DNA of 64,000 bases from Lentzea terrae (GTDB lineage: Bacteria; Actinomycetota; Actinomycetes; Mycobacteriales; Pseudonocardiaceae), in NCBI RefSeq assembly GCF_003265345.1, contig NZ_QFWW01000020.1:706790-770789 (forward strand). Direction: 5' to 3'. Under the pieces are notes generated by a model, which made no database searches, was not told the origin of the DNA, and was given only the letters and a program-made list of their open reading frames with translations. The stretch's first letter is position 1. Every line of letters starts with the position of its first letter. Both the position numbers and the translations under genes were made by a program. Positions 8,491 to 17,677 of the stretch are shown here, in pieces.

Positions 8491-11477
8491 TCGCAGCAGA
8501 CGTGCTCGGCCCACTCCGGCTCGTGCCACCAGTGCTCGTTCTCCGCGGACGGCAACGGTTCGCGCGCACTCGTCGCCATGACCTGGGCCTGGTTCTGGTA
8601 CGGCGCAAGCAGATCCGCGATCTGGTGGAGCCTGCCGCCCACCATGACCTGCTTGACGTCGGCCGCGGCCTTGATGTCGGCGAGCGGGTTTCCGTCGACG
8701 AACGAGATGTCGGCGGCCGCGCCCGGCTTGATCGCGCCGAGCGGGAGGCCCAGCCAGCGCGCCGGGTTTCGGGTGGCGGTGATCAGCGCTTCCCGTGGCG
8801 TGAAGCCGAACTTCACCATCGCGCGCAGGTTCATGTGGGTGGCGGTGGCCGGGGCGTCCAGGGGTGCGTCGGTGCCGCAGATGACCAGGCCGCCGCCGCG
8901 GTGCACCGCAAGAGCGAACTCGACCCAGTTGCGCAGGATGTGGGCGGACGAGGCGGCGCCTCCGCTGTTGGCGTCGGCGAGGTAGCGCTCGTACTCCCAC
9001 GGCGGGAAGAGGATGCGGGTGCGTTCGTCGAGTGCCAAGGACTTGTCCTCGGCGAACAGGGCGCGGTTGTGGAACAGGGTCGGGGTCATCGACATGCCCG
9101 ACCGCACGAACAACGACACCACGTCCTGGTACGCGCGGCCCTGGCGGGTGACGGTGTGGGAGTAGCCGAGGCGGTTGGTGGCGCCGACGTGTTCCATGCC
9201 GTCCATGCCCAGGTTGGCGGCCGGGTAGAGGTAGTGGGACGACAGCGGGATCTTGGCGCGCTGGACGGCCGCGCGCTGCAGTTCCACAGGAAGGCGGACG
9301 TAGGTTTTGATCATGTCGTACGCCAGCTCGTGGGCCCGGCGCAGTTCGAGGTCGAGCTGGGCGCGGGACAGCGTGGGGCGCATGAAGTTGTAGTAGACGC
9401 GCGAGCCGTCGATGGCTTCGCCGGTGGCGTAGAAACGTGGCCCGGTCAGGGTTCCCGCGGCCAGCGCTTCGCGCGTTTCGACCATTTGGTAGACCGGGTC
9501 GCCGGGCGAACGGACGGTGGTGATGCCGTAGGCGAGCCACACGTTGCCCTGGCGTGCTCCCCACTGGCGGCCGCGCAGGTGCCAGTGGTTGTGGGCGTCG
9601 ATCAGGCCGGGAATGGCGGTCAGGCTGGACGCGTCGACGTCGGCGCGGCCCCGGTGCGGGCGGACTTCCTTGACACAGCCGCGTTCCACGACGATGTCGA
9701 CGTTGTGGCGGAGGTCCTGCGCTTCGCCGTTCCAGTAGGCGCCGACGTGGACGACCTTGCGCTCGGGAGCTTTGGGCTTGGCCCAGTTCAGGTTCACCCG
9801 GATCGTGGACGTCCTGCCGTCCAGAGTGGACTTCCTGAGCCGGCCGTTGTTCAGATACACCAACGCCTCGTTGCCGTGCCATGCGAGCGAGTCGGTGACC
9901 TCGCGGGTGACCTGGCGCGGTTCACCCGTGAAGTTCCCCTTGGCGTCCACGGGAACGACCCAGGCAACGCTCTCCACGACGAACGCGATGTACTTGCCGT
10001 CCGGGGACCACACCGGGCCGTCGTCGCCGCGGGTGGCGATGGAGCGGAACGGCATGGGCTCGGTGTACCTGAGCTCACCCGAGCCCAGGTCCACGGACAG
10101 GACCTGGCTGGTGCCCTCGCGGAACCTGCGCGAGAACGGCTTCACCGCCGCGAGGGCGACGATCGTGCCGTCCGCGGACCACGTCGGGCGGCCCGGTTGG
10201 AAGAGCGTGGACGTGATCTGGCGGCGGCCGCCGGCGTCGGCGATCCAGACCTGGCCGTCCTGGTCCACGTACGCGACCTTGGTGCCGTCCGGGGAGAAAC
10301 GTGGCGTGGTCTGCGCACCCGGCGCCGGCGCGAAGAGCTTGTCCTCACCTGTCGCGAGGTCGCGGACCCAGAGCTGCGCGACGCCGGAGCGGTCGCTGGC
10401 GTAGACCAACCGGGTGCCGTCGGGCGAGAAGTCCGGGTCGGAGTCGAAGTACTTGCCGTCGGTCAGCTTCGTGGTCTTGCCGCCGCTCACCAGGTAAAGC
10501 GCGTTCAACGCGCGGAACGCGATCTTCGAGCCGTCCCTGGACACGACCGGGCCCGCGATGCCCTTGACCGGTCCTGCGGTGAGGTTCTTGCCGCGATGGG
10601 GCTGCACGGTCCGGATCGGGACGGTGACCTCGAACGGGATGTCAGTGCTGGTACCTTCGACGTGCCAGCGGATCTTGCCGTCAGCGGTGTAGAGGACGCG
10701 GTCGCCGTCCCACACCGGGGCGAACCCGAAGATGTCCTGGCCGGTGACCACGGCCGTCGTGCCCAGCATCAGATCGGCCTGGCCGGGCCGCATCTGCGTG
10801 TAGCTCGGCTGGTCGCCAGGACCGAACGCGGCACCGAACAGCTGGAAGCCCGCCGGTGCCGTGACGAGGCGGGAGCGCCGACCGTCCAACGTGACCGTGT
10901 CGACGGTGGTGTTGCCGGTGATGAAGATGATCCGCTTGCCGTCCTTCGACCACTGCGGTGCGGCCGCCTCGTCCGGAGCGCCGGTCAGCTGCGTGATGGC
11001 GCCGGACGCGACGTCCAGGACGTGCACGCCGTAGCTGCCGGCGCGGTCGCTGACGAACGCGATCTTCGTGCCGTCCGGGGAGAACGCGGGCTCGCGGTGG
11101 TCGTACTTGCCCCGCGTGAGCTGCTTGAGGCCGGTGCCGTCGAACCCGACAACGCAGAGGTGGTAGTTGCCGTCTCGATAGGACTGGAACGCGATCTGGT
11201 TGCCCGGCCCGAACGACGGCAGCGTGGCGTCCTGCAGCTCGTCGGTCAGCTTCCGCGCCGTGCCACCGGTGGACGGCAGCACCCAGATCGCCGTGACGAG
11301 GTCGATCGCAAGCCACTTGCCGTCCGCGGAGCGGGAAACCGAGATGTTGGTGCCCTGCGTCAACCGGACCCCGGTCTCCCCGGCCTGAGCCGAACCGATG
11401 CTCAGCGTGGACGCGGCGGTGGCGACGGCGGCGGCCTGGCCGGTGCGGGTCAGCAGTTCGCGGCGCGACAGATCCAT
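8484..11477 (-). CDS. Exported beta-propeller amidohydrolase (PD40/TolB-like repeats + amidohydrolase)
   Basis: 997 aa. ATG at 11477 is preceded by GGGGGAG; an in-frame start 36 bp upstream lacks one. Twin-arginine-like signal (SRRELLTRTG, then an Ala-rich stretch ending SAQA). Residues about 40-570 hold repeated WD40/PD40 blades (FSPDGTKIAFVSDR, FSPDGTRLVYASDR, FSPDGTKVAYVDQDG, WSPDGKYIAFVVES). Residues about 620-970 are a metal-dependent amidohydrolase (TAIPGLIDAHNHWHLRG; GTDAPLDAPATA; ARWLGLPLGAIKPGAAADI). Probably a secreted or surface hydrolase of C-N bonds; substrate unknown. The propeller-amidohydrolase fusion occurs across bacteria. Overlaps the convergent upstream gene by 7 bp. Confidence 0.92.
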   Translation of the reverse strand: MDLSRRELLTRTGQAAAVATAASTLSIGSAQAGETGVRLTQGTNISVSRSADGKWLAIDLVTAIWVLPSTGGTARKLTDELQDATLPSFGPGNQIAFQSYRDGNYHLCVVGFDGTGLKQLTRGKYDHREPAFSPDGTKIAFVSDRAGSYGVHVLDVASGAITQLTGAPDEAAAPQWSKDGKRIIFITGNTTVDTVTLDGRRSRLVTAPAGFQLFGAAFGPGDQPSYTQMRPGQADLMLGTTAVVTGQDIFGFAPVWDGDRVLYTADGKIRWHVEGTSTDIPFEVTVPIRTVQPHRGKNLTAGPVKGIAGPVVSRDGSKIAFRALNALYLVSGGKTTKLTDGKYFDSDPDFSPDGTRLVYASDRSGVAQLWVRDLATGEDKLFAPAPGAQTTPRFSPDGTKVAYVDQDGQVWIADAGGRRQITSTLFQPGRPTWSADGTIVALAAVKPFSRRFREGTSQVLSVDLGSGELRYTEPMPFRSIATRGDDGPVWSPDGKYIAFVVESVAWVVPVDAKGNFTGEPRQVTREVTDSLAWHGNEALVYLNNGRLRKSTLDGRTSTIRVNLNWAKPKAPERKVVHVGAYWNGEAQDLRHNVDIVVERGCVKEVRPHRGRADVDASSLTAIPGLIDAHNHWHLRGRQWGARQGNVWLAYGITTVRSPGDPVYQMVETREALAAGTLTGPRFYATGEAIDGSRVYYNFMRPTLSRAQLDLELRRAHELAYDMIKTYVRLPVELQRAAVQRAKIPLSSHYLYPAANLGMDGMEHVGATNRLGYSHTVTRQGRAYQDVVSLFVRSGMSMTPTLFHNRALFAEDKSLALDERTRILFPPWEYERYLADANSGGAASSAHILRNWVEFALAVHRGGGLVICGTDAPLDAPATATHMNLRAMVKFGFTPREALITATRNPARWLGLPLGAIKPGAAADISFVDGNPLADIKAAADVKQVMVGGRLHQIADLLAPYQNQAQVMATSAREPLPSAENEHWWHEPEWAEHVCCDH

Positions 11478-11570
11478 GACACTCCCCCAGAGTCGATCCC
11501 CTGCGAGATCCACCCTGCCACCGGCAAGCCCGTGCGCTATCGACCGTTCGGCGTAGTGCCGGTTGCGGCA

Positions 11571-12002
11571 CTACCGCTCGACGTTCTCCTTGAGGCGCTT
11601 GAGATCCGCCGCGATGCTGCGCCGCACCTGCCAGCGCATCAACGGCTCGGCCACCGCGAAGAACCCGCCGGGCGAGCCGGCAGCCCGAATCGCGACGTTC
11701 GTCCCCTCCGGTGTGTCCGCCAGCTCGTACCGCACGGTCATCGGGAACGGTTTCTCGACCTTCATCTCGATGAGCCGATCGGGCTCGTGCGCGGTCACCA
11801 CGTAGCCGTAGTCGAACGTGCGCCCCAGGAACTTCGCGGTGCGGACGACGGTCGCGCCCTCCACCAGCAGCCCGGGCTGGTTCGGCCGCGACGCGGTGAT
11901 CCCGCCCGTCCACGCGAGGTCGTTGGCGGGGTCGAACATGTACGCCGCCACCTCGGCCCGCGGCTTGCGCACGACTACCTCCGGCCGCACATCCACGCTC
12001 AT
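11571..12002 (-). CDS. SRPBCC-family protein
   Basis: 143 aa, cytoplasmic. START-like: begins MSVDVRPEVVVRKPRAEVAAYMFDPANDLAWTGGI, ends in a helical MRWQVRRSIAADLKRLKENVER. Start ATG overlaps the stop of the YdeI-like gene (ATGA), so the two form a small operon. Ligand unknown. The 93-bp gap to the amidohydrolase start contains no obvious element beyond that gene's ribosome site. Confidence 0.85.
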   Translation of the reverse strand: MSVDVRPEVVVRKPRAEVAAYMFDPANDLAWTGGITASRPNQPGLLVEGATVVRTAKFLGRTFDYGYVVTAHEPDRLIEMKVEKPFPMTVRYELADTPEGTNVAIRAAGSPGGFFAVAEPLMRWQVRRSIAADLKRLKENVER

Positions 12003-12556
12003 GGCCGGAGGCTAGTCCTGCCGTGATGTGCCCGCACGTTCAGCGCGGCCAGCTCGACGGTCTCGGCGATCCGCCGTTGCCGGGTCTCCGGTTTGCGCGC
12101 CTGCGTGACCCACTCCAGGATGAGCCTGCGCGACGACGGCGGGAACGCCTCGAAGTTCTTGCACGCCAAGGGATTCTCCGCGAGGGCCGCATCGAGGTCG
12201 GCCGCCTGGACCTCCCACCGGCCGGTGGCCTTGGCGTGGTCGATCAGCTCCTGACCGCGCGGGGTCATCAGGCCGGCCGTGCTCATCCGCGCGGCCCGTT
12301 CGCGGTTCAGGGCGCTCCAGCCGCTGCGGGACGTGCGCGGGCTGAACCGCAGCGCCGAGCTGTGCTGGTCCTGCTTGCGGTGGTGGCTGTCGATCCAGCC
12401 GAAGCACAGCGCGTGCTCGATCGCCTCCTCGTAGCGGATCGTGTGCACGGGGCTGTCCTTGTGGTGGATCAGCAGCCACACCTCCTTGGCGCTGCCGGAG
12501 TGCTGGGCGAGCCAGGAGCGCCAGTCGTCGGTCGTGGCGGCGAGGAACGTGTTCAT
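11999..12556 (-). CDS. YdeI/OmpD-associated family protein
   Basis: 185 aa. Matches the YdeI family (bacteriocin-protection/OmpD-associated): KEVWLLIHHKDSPVHTIRYEEAIEHALCFGWIDSHHRK, FSPRTSRSGWSALNRERAARM, and the terminal FEAFPPSSRRLILEWVTQARKPETRQRRIAETVELA. In Salmonella and related bacteria members are linked to peptide resistance and OmpD regulation; in actinomycetes the role is unknown. The C-terminal WVTQARKPETRQRRI segment is the family hallmark and is complete. Translationally coupled to the SRPBCC gene downstream. Confidence 0.9.
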   Translation of the reverse strand: MNTFLAATTDDWRSWLAQHSGSAKEVWLLIHHKDSPVHTIRYEEAIEHALCFGWIDSHHRKQDQHSSALRFSPRTSRSGWSALNRERAARMSTAGLMTPRGQELIDHAKATGRWEVQAADLDAALAENPLACKNFEAFPPSSRRLILEWVTQARKPETRQRRIAETVELAALNVRAHHGRTSLRP

Positions 12557-12574
12557 GCACCCAGGATCACGCTC

Positions 12575-12599
12575 AAAGTGCTCATCAACTGAGCACTTT
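12575..12599. terminator. Perfect 10-bp inverted repeat (terminator or operator)
   Basis: Arms AAAGTGCTCA and TGAGCACTTT with a 5-base loop, starting at the stop codon of the 12599-12988 gene and ending 19 bp before the YdeI-like start. As RNA from the minus strand it forms a stable hairpin just after the stop, so a terminator between the two genes is likely; its symmetry and position also fit an operator for the YdeI-like operon. Confidence 0.6.
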
Positions 12600-12988
12600 C
12601 AGATGACGAGCGCACCCTCGATGCGGGCCACCATGGCGTCCTCCGCGGACACGACCACGCCGTCGGCCTCGGCGACCTCGCGGCAGATCGCCAGCACGGC
12701 GCGCGGGAACGACGCGGCGTCCTCCGGCGAGCGGGCGGACAGGATCTTCATCGAGCGGCGCAGGGCCTCGAGGACGACCGGTTCGATCTCCTCGTCGGTA
12801 CCGGCGGGGACGGACGGGCGTGCGGCACCCATCACCATGCGCAGGTCGGGGCCCAGGTTGGCCAGGGCGCGCAGGCCGGCGAACCGCTCCTCCAGCACGG
12901 GGCCGGGGTCGGCGTGGGAGACCAGCAGCATCGCGCCGTACACGGCGGTGCGCAGCGTGCGGCTCTCCTCGTCGGTGTAAAAGATCAT
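12599..12988 (-). CDS. Hypothetical protein, TerB-like helical
   Basis: 129 aa from ATG at 12988 (MIFYTDEESRTLRTAVYGAM). Helical, acidic, cytoplasmic. A segment near residues 92-122 (FPRAVLAICREVAEADGVVVSAEDAMVARIEGALV) resembles the 'AEADG-V-S-EE' helices of TerB-type proteins; this is only a motif-level likeness. The longer in-frame extension upstream runs into the divergent protease gene and was rejected. Function unknown. Confidence 0.7.
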   Translation of the reverse strand: MIFYTDEESRTLRTAVYGAMLLVSHADPGPVLEERFAGLRALANLGPDLRMVMGAARPSVPAGTDEEIEPVVLEALRRSMKILSARSPEDAASFPRAVLAICREVAEADGVVVSAEDAMVARIEGALVI

Positions 12989-13085
12989 GGGCCCTACTCT
13001 ATGTCGGCTCGGCTGGACGTCGGTCAACGGTTGTGGCCGTTCCGGCACTTGTTCCGGAACGACCGCCGCCGGAAGCGTGACCTGC

Positions 13086-16037
13086 ATGAAAACGTTATGC
13101 AGGTCGGCGCTGGCGGCCGCGGTCTTGCTATCAGGACTCGTGGTGCCGTCTGCGGTTGCCTCTCCAACGCAAACTGGGACCGTCCTCATCACCGGCGACC
13201 GGGTGAACGTCGTCACACAGCCCGGAAAGCCGCCCAACGTCGTCATCCAGCCCGCTCCCGGACGTGCGCGGATGCCGTTCCTGAAGACCGTCGACGAGGG
13301 CCGGGTGTCGGTCATCCCGTTCGACGCGCAGCAGCTCGTGCTCAACGGCGTGCTGGACGCGCAGCTGTTCGACGTCACCAAGCCGCCGCGCAAGGTCATC
13401 ATCCGCTACACCGACGAACGCATCGCCTCTCATCAACTCACCCGAGATCTGTGGCGCCAGATCAACCCGCACGCGCCGAACCAGACCGACCGGCTGCCCG
13501 GCATCGCGAAGATCAGCCCTGACCGGATCCTCAAGCCGCTCGACCACGACAGCGTCCAGCAGATCAAAGCACCCAAGGCGTGGCAGCAGGGCCTCACCGC
13601 GAAGGGCGTGCAAGTCGCCGTGCTGGACACCGGCGTGGACCAGGAACATCCCGATGTGAAGGGCCGCATCAAGGCCACCAAGGACTTCACCGAAAGCAAC
13701 GACGTCACCGACGCGCACGGCCACGGCACGCACGTCGCCGGCACCATCGCGGGTTCTGGGCCGGAACCGGGCACGGCACCGGACGCGGACCTGTTGATCG
13801 GCAAGGTCTGCGAGCCGCAGTACTGCGAGGAGTCCGCGGTGATCGCGGGCATGCGTTGGGCCGCGGAGCAGGGCGCCCGAGTCGTGAACCTCAGCCTCGG
13901 CGGCGACGCCACGGACGGCACCGACGAGCTCAGCCAGACGCTGAACTCGTTGAGCGCCAAGTACAACACGCTCTTCGTTGTCGCGGCGGGCAACGAAGGG
14001 CGGGCACAGTCCGTCAGCTCACCGGCAGCAGCGGACGCGGCGCTGGCGGTCGCGAGCGTCACGAAGCACAACCAGCTCAGCTACTTCTCCAGCCGCGGCC
14101 CGCGCATCGACGGCGCGGTCAAGCCGGAGATCAGCGCACCCGGATACGCCATCGCGGCGGCACGGGCGCAAGGCACGTCCATGGGCTATCCGATCAACGA
14201 CCGGCACACCCTGGCCAGCGGCACGTCGATGGCGACGCCGCACGTCACCGGCGCGGCGGCGATCCTCGCCGGGCAGCATCCCGACTGGTCCGCCGCACGC
14301 CTCAAAGCCGCGCTGACCACCACCGCGGACCCGATCGGCGCCGTGGTGTTCGAGCAGGGCACGGGCGTCGTGAACCTCGACAGGGCAACGAAAACCCAGC
14401 TCACCGCGGAACCCGCAACCCTGCATGGCAGCGGCACCATCACCTATCGCAACGACGGCGCTCGCCCGGTCAAGCTCACGATCTCCAAGCCCGGCAACGT
14501 CGAAGCCGATCGGACGACCGTCGAAGTCCCGGCGCGCGGCACCGCAACGGCGACGTTCAAGACCACCAAGCCCGGTGCAGGCGACGTGATCATCGCGCGC
14601 GACCACGACAACGTCATTCGCACCGCCATCTCAACGCAGACGGGCACCGAAGCCACCGGGCAGATCAAGGTCCAGTCCGTCGCCAGGGACGGCGCCCAGA
14701 ACGGCACCGGCGGCTACGGCTTCCTGGTCGCGATGGCCAACCACACCAACAAGAAGATGTACGCGGGCGGCATCGGCAACGGCCGCGCGCTGCAGGGCGA
14801 GATCCCGCAGGGCCGTTACACGATCTTCTCCTGGGTGCCGAGCCCGATCGAGGGCCGGCCGCCGTGGGAGCCGTCGCAGACCCTCGTGGCCCAGGACGTG
14901 ACGGTCGGCCCTCATGGCGCCGAAGTCATCCTCGACGCACGGCCGGGCCAGAAGCTCCAGGCCACGGTCAACGGCGCCAAGGGCACCGGTCTGGTCGGCA
15001 CGAGCCTGGGCACGGCGAACGGGTCGGCGTTCGCGAGCCAGGGCGACGAGGTCTACGTGGTTCCCGGCAGCGCGCACGGCATGATCTACACGGCCGTGCA
15101 GTACCTCCGGAACGTGCCGGGCAGCACGATCTGTGGCACCTGCGCGATCGCGGTCAGCCGGGAAAACGCTTTGACCGCAACGCTTCCGTCCCCGAAGGAC
15201 GGCGACTTCGCCAAGGTGACGGCCAGGATCGCCGGGCCGGCGACGACCGGCATGTGGGTCACGTTCGCCGAGCACCCGCTCTCCACGCCGCCACCGGGAG
15301 ACGCGGCCGAGAACCTCACGTTCCCCGGCACGCACACGACGTACTACCACTCGGCCGGCGACCTGGAGTGGTGGGCGGCGCAGGTCCGGACCGACCCGGA
15401 CCAGCAGGTGATGCAGGCCCAGAACTGGCGCTCGTTCGCCAACGGCCAGGCGTACTTCGAGAAGTGGAGCCACGGCGTGCTCGGCCCGGCCGTCACGTCC
15501 ACCACGATGCGCCGCAACGGCAACATCATCACGGCGAACACCGCGCTGCTGTCCGACCCGACGCACGGCCACTACGGTTTCGCGGGCGACCGGGAACTGG
15601 AGGGCCGCACCGAACTGCGCCGCAACGGCAAGCTCGTGGACGGGGTCCGGGATCCGGACGGCGGCACGTTCCAGGTGCCGCCCGGCAAGGCCAGGTACCG
15701 CCTCGAAGCCGCTTCGTCAGCGCGCCGTGCCGCCTGGGAGTTCGAGTCCGCGGAAAGCACCGGTCCGCTCCCCCTCACCGCGGTCCGGTTCGACGACCGC
15801 AACGGCTCCACCATCCCGTTCCGCCTCGACAAGACGACCACGGCCGGACGCACGAAGAAGCTGACCGTGGACGTCTCCTACGACGGCGGAACGACGTGGC
15901 AACCGGGGTCGTACGTGGTGTTTGGCGACCGCGGAGTTCTGCTCGAAGTGAAATCCGGCCCGGTCTCGCTCAAAACACGTGTGACGGACGTCTACGGCAA
16001 CTCGGGCGAACAAACCATTGTCGGTGCGTTGACATAG
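13086..16037 (+). CDS. Secreted S8 (subtilisin-family) serine protease
   Basis: 983-aa preproprotein. ATG at 13086 gives a signal peptide (MKTLCRSALAAAVLLSGLVV...SAVA). Pro-region to about residue 150, then the catalytic domain with the triad Asp181 (VAVLDTGVD), His213 (HGHGTHVAGT) and Ser381 (SGTSMATPHV), and oxyanion Asn in VVAAGNEG. About 500 further residues are beta-rich, with repeats of 'matured exterior' sandwich type and no recognised binding module; such long C-terminal extensions are usual in actinomycete subtilases. Expected to be an extracellular peptidase. The short gap before the metallophosphoesterase gene (30 bp) suggests possible co-transcription. Confidence 0.95.
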   Translation: MKTLCRSALAAAVLLSGLVVPSAVASPTQTGTVLITGDRVNVVTQPGKPPNVVIQPAPGRARMPFLKTVDEGRVSVIPFDAQQLVLNGVLDAQLFDVTKPPRKVIIRYTDERIASHQLTRDLWRQINPHAPNQTDRLPGIAKISPDRILKPLDHDSVQQIKAPKAWQQGLTAKGVQVAVLDTGVDQEHPDVKGRIKATKDFTESNDVTDAHGHGTHVAGTIAGSGPEPGTAPDADLLIGKVCEPQYCEESAVIAGMRWAAEQGARVVNLSLGGDATDGTDELSQTLNSLSAKYNTLFVVAAGNEGRAQSVSSPAAADAALAVASVTKHNQLSYFSSRGPRIDGAVKPEISAPGYAIAAARAQGTSMGYPINDRHTLASGTSMATPHVTGAAAILAGQHPDWSAARLKAALTTTADPIGAVVFEQGTGVVNLDRATKTQLTAEPATLHGSGTITYRNDGARPVKLTISKPGNVEADRTTVEVPARGTATATFKTTKPGAGDVIIARDHDNVIRTAISTQTGTEATGQIKVQSVARDGAQNGTGGYGFLVAMANHTNKKMYAGGIGNGRALQGEIPQGRYTIFSWVPSPIEGRPPWEPSQTLVAQDVTVGPHGAEVILDARPGQKLQATVNGAKGTGLVGTSLGTANGSAFASQGDEVYVVPGSAHGMIYTAVQYLRNVPGSTICGTCAIAVSRENALTATLPSPKDGDFAKVTARIAGPATTGMWVTFAEHPLSTPPPGDAAENLTFPGTHTTYYHSAGDLEWWAAQVRTDPDQQVMQAQNWRSFANGQAYFEKWSHGVLGPAVTSTTMRRNGNIITANTALLSDPTHGHYGFAGDRELEGRTELRRNGKLVDGVRDPDGGTFQVPPGKARYRLEAASSARRAAWEFESAESTGPLPLTAVRFDDRNGSTIPFRLDKTTTAGRTKKLTVDVSYDGGTTWQPGSYVVFGDRGVLLEVKSGPVSLKTRVTDVYGNSGEQTIVGALT

Positions 16038-16067
16038 ATTGGAATTGACACCCCGGGAGGACGAGCG

Positions 16068-17225
16068 ATGACGACCACCGCGGCCCGACGGCCCCGCATC
16101 ACGGTACGGCGCGTGGTCTTCACGCTCGTCCTCCTGACGGTCACCACGCTGCTGTTCTGGGTGCCGTTCGAGGGCCTGTTCGCGGCGAGCGCCGAGTGGC
16201 CGGCCCCGGTCCGGCCGATCGCCGCGGTGGTGTTCGCCGGTGCGGCCATCGCGATGATCGTGCTTTTCACGCAGCGGAACTCAGACCGGGCCGCCCGGGT
16301 CTCCCAGTTCCTGCTCGGCTTCGTGTGGATCGCGTTCGTCTGGACGTTGCTCACCGACCTCCTGCGGCTGGCGTTGGCTGTCGGCGGCGTCGAGAACCCG
16401 TTGCGCTCCCGCCTGATCGCCGTGCTGCTCGCCGTACTCATCGTCACCATCACCGCGTATGGCGTCTACGAGGCCATGCGCGTGCCGCGGATCAAGCGAC
16501 AGGCCGTCACCATCCCGCGCCTGGACCCGGCGTTCGACGGCCTGACCGTCGCCGTCATCACCGACACCCACTACGGCGCCATCAACCGCGCGAAGTGGTC
16601 ACGCGGCATGGTCGACGCGGTCAACCAGCTGAACGCGGACGTCGCCGTGCACGTCGGCGACATCGCGGACGGCACCGCCGACCAGCGCCTGGAGCAGGCC
16701 ACCCCGCTCGGCGACGTGAACACGCCGCACCGCTTCTACATCACCGGCAACCACGAGTACTACTCCAACGCGCAGGGCTGGATCGACCTGATGACCCGCC
16801 TGGGCTGGAAGGCGCTGCACAACGAGCACGTGGCCCTCGAACGCGGCGACGCTCGCCTGGTGTTCGCGGGCATCGACGACATCACCGCCGACCACTCCGG
16901 CGAGCCCGGCCACGCCGCCGACCTGGCGCTCGCCCTGCGCGGCACCCACGGCAGCGACCCGGTGGTGCTGCTCGCCCACCAGCCGTCGGAGATCCGCAAG
17001 GCCGTGGAGGCGGGCGTCGACCTGCAGCTGTCCGGACACACGCACGGCGGCCAGATCTGGCCGTTCCACTACCTCGTGCGGCTGCAGCAGCCGGTGGTCG
17101 CCGGCCTGAGCAGGCACAGCGACCGCACGCAGCTCTACACCAGCCGCGGTGCCGGGTTCTGGGGCCCGCCTATGCGCGTCTTCGCGCCCAGCGAGATCAC
17201 CCTGCTGACGCTCAAAGCTGGGTGA
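16068..17225 (+). CDS. Membrane-anchored metallophosphoesterase (YkuE-like)
   Basis: 385 aa. Four N-terminal transmembrane segments (about residues 14-130) followed by a calcineurin-like phosphoesterase domain: ITDTHYG (metal site 1), VAVHVGDIADG, TGNHEY, LLAHQPSEI, and LSGHTHGGQIWP, all expected metal ligands present. Preceded by GGGAGG 8 bp before ATG. YkuE-type enzymes are proposed to act on lipid-linked phosphates at the membrane; substrate not determinable here. Its last 31 codons are the first unit of a tandem 136-bp repeat described separately. Confidence 0.93.
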   Translation: MTTTAARRPRITVRRVVFTLVLLTVTTLLFWVPFEGLFAASAEWPAPVRPIAAVVFAGAAIAMIVLFTQRNSDRAARVSQFLLGFVWIAFVWTLLTDLLRLALAVGGVENPLRSRLIAVLLAVLIVTITAYGVYEAMRVPRIKRQAVTIPRLDPAFDGLTVAVITDTHYGAINRAKWSRGMVDAVNQLNADVAVHVGDIADGTADQRLEQATPLGDVNTPHRFYITGNHEYYSNAQGWIDLMTRLGWKALHNEHVALERGDARLVFAGIDDITADHSGEPGHAADLALALRGTHGSDPVVLLAHQPSEIRKAVEAGVDLQLSGHTHGGQIWPFHYLVRLQQPVVAGLSRHSDRTQLYTSRGAGFWGPPMRVFAPSEITLLTLKAG

Positions 17226-17672
17226 GGTGACCGGCGCTGGCCTCACGCCCGCGTCGCGCAGCACCGAGTTCCGCACCAGCCGCGGCGCCGACGTCTGGGA
17301 CCCGCCCATGCACGTCTTCGCGCCCAGCGAGACCACCCTGCTCACCCTCAAAGCTGCGTGAGGTGACCGGCGCCGACCTCGCACACGCGTCGCGCAGCAC
17401 CCGGCTCGCACCAGCAGCAGCACCGACTTCCGGGGCCGCCGACGCGCACCTTCGCACCCAGCAAGATCACCTCGCTGCCGCTCAAAGCTGGGGTGAGGCG
17501 ACCAGCGCCCGCCTCACGCTCACGTCGCGCAGCACCCCAGCTCTGCACCAGCCGCAGCGCCGGCTTCCGGGTCCGCCGCCGATGCGCGGCTTCGCGCCTG
17601 GCGAGGTGACCGGCGCCGCCCTCACGCGCGTTGCGCAGCACAGCGAGATCACCCCGCTCACCCTCACCGCGC
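17133..17672 (+). repeat. Degenerate 136-bp tandem repeat from the 3' end of the metallophosphoesterase gene
   Basis: Units start at 17133, 17269, 17405 and 17541, each exactly 136 bp apart. The first straddles the phosphoesterase stop. Shared blocks: CACCAGCCGCGG, TTCGCGCCCAGCGAGA, CTCAAAGCTG, GTGAGGTGACCGGCG, GTCGCGCAGCACC. Unit 2 still encodes a full copy of the last 30 residues including stop (TSRGA..W.PPM.VFAPSE); units 3 and 4 have internal indels, and unit 4 is scrambled (the GTGACCGGCGCC block comes before the AGCGAGATCACC block). No gene is seen in this 450-bp stretch, and none of the out-of-phase copies keeps a plausible start. Confidence 0.9.
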
Positions 17673-17677
17673 CTTGG

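Noticed and set aside
8463..12026. Very long plus-strand reading frame opposite the propeller-amidohydrolase
   Set aside because: It is the mirror of the G/C-biased third positions of the real gene; Arg/Val/Gly/Asp-rich with no domain, no start context, and the minus-strand gene has clear motifs.
13580..16048. 822-codon plus-strand frame inside the S8 protease gene
   Set aside because: Out-of-frame shadow with Arg/His/Gly-rich low-complexity translation; the protease frame carries the catalytic triad.
17226..17677. CRISPR-like array because of regular spacing
   Set aside because: Units are 136 bp, diverge along their whole length and have no separate spacers; they derive from the adjacent gene's 3' end.
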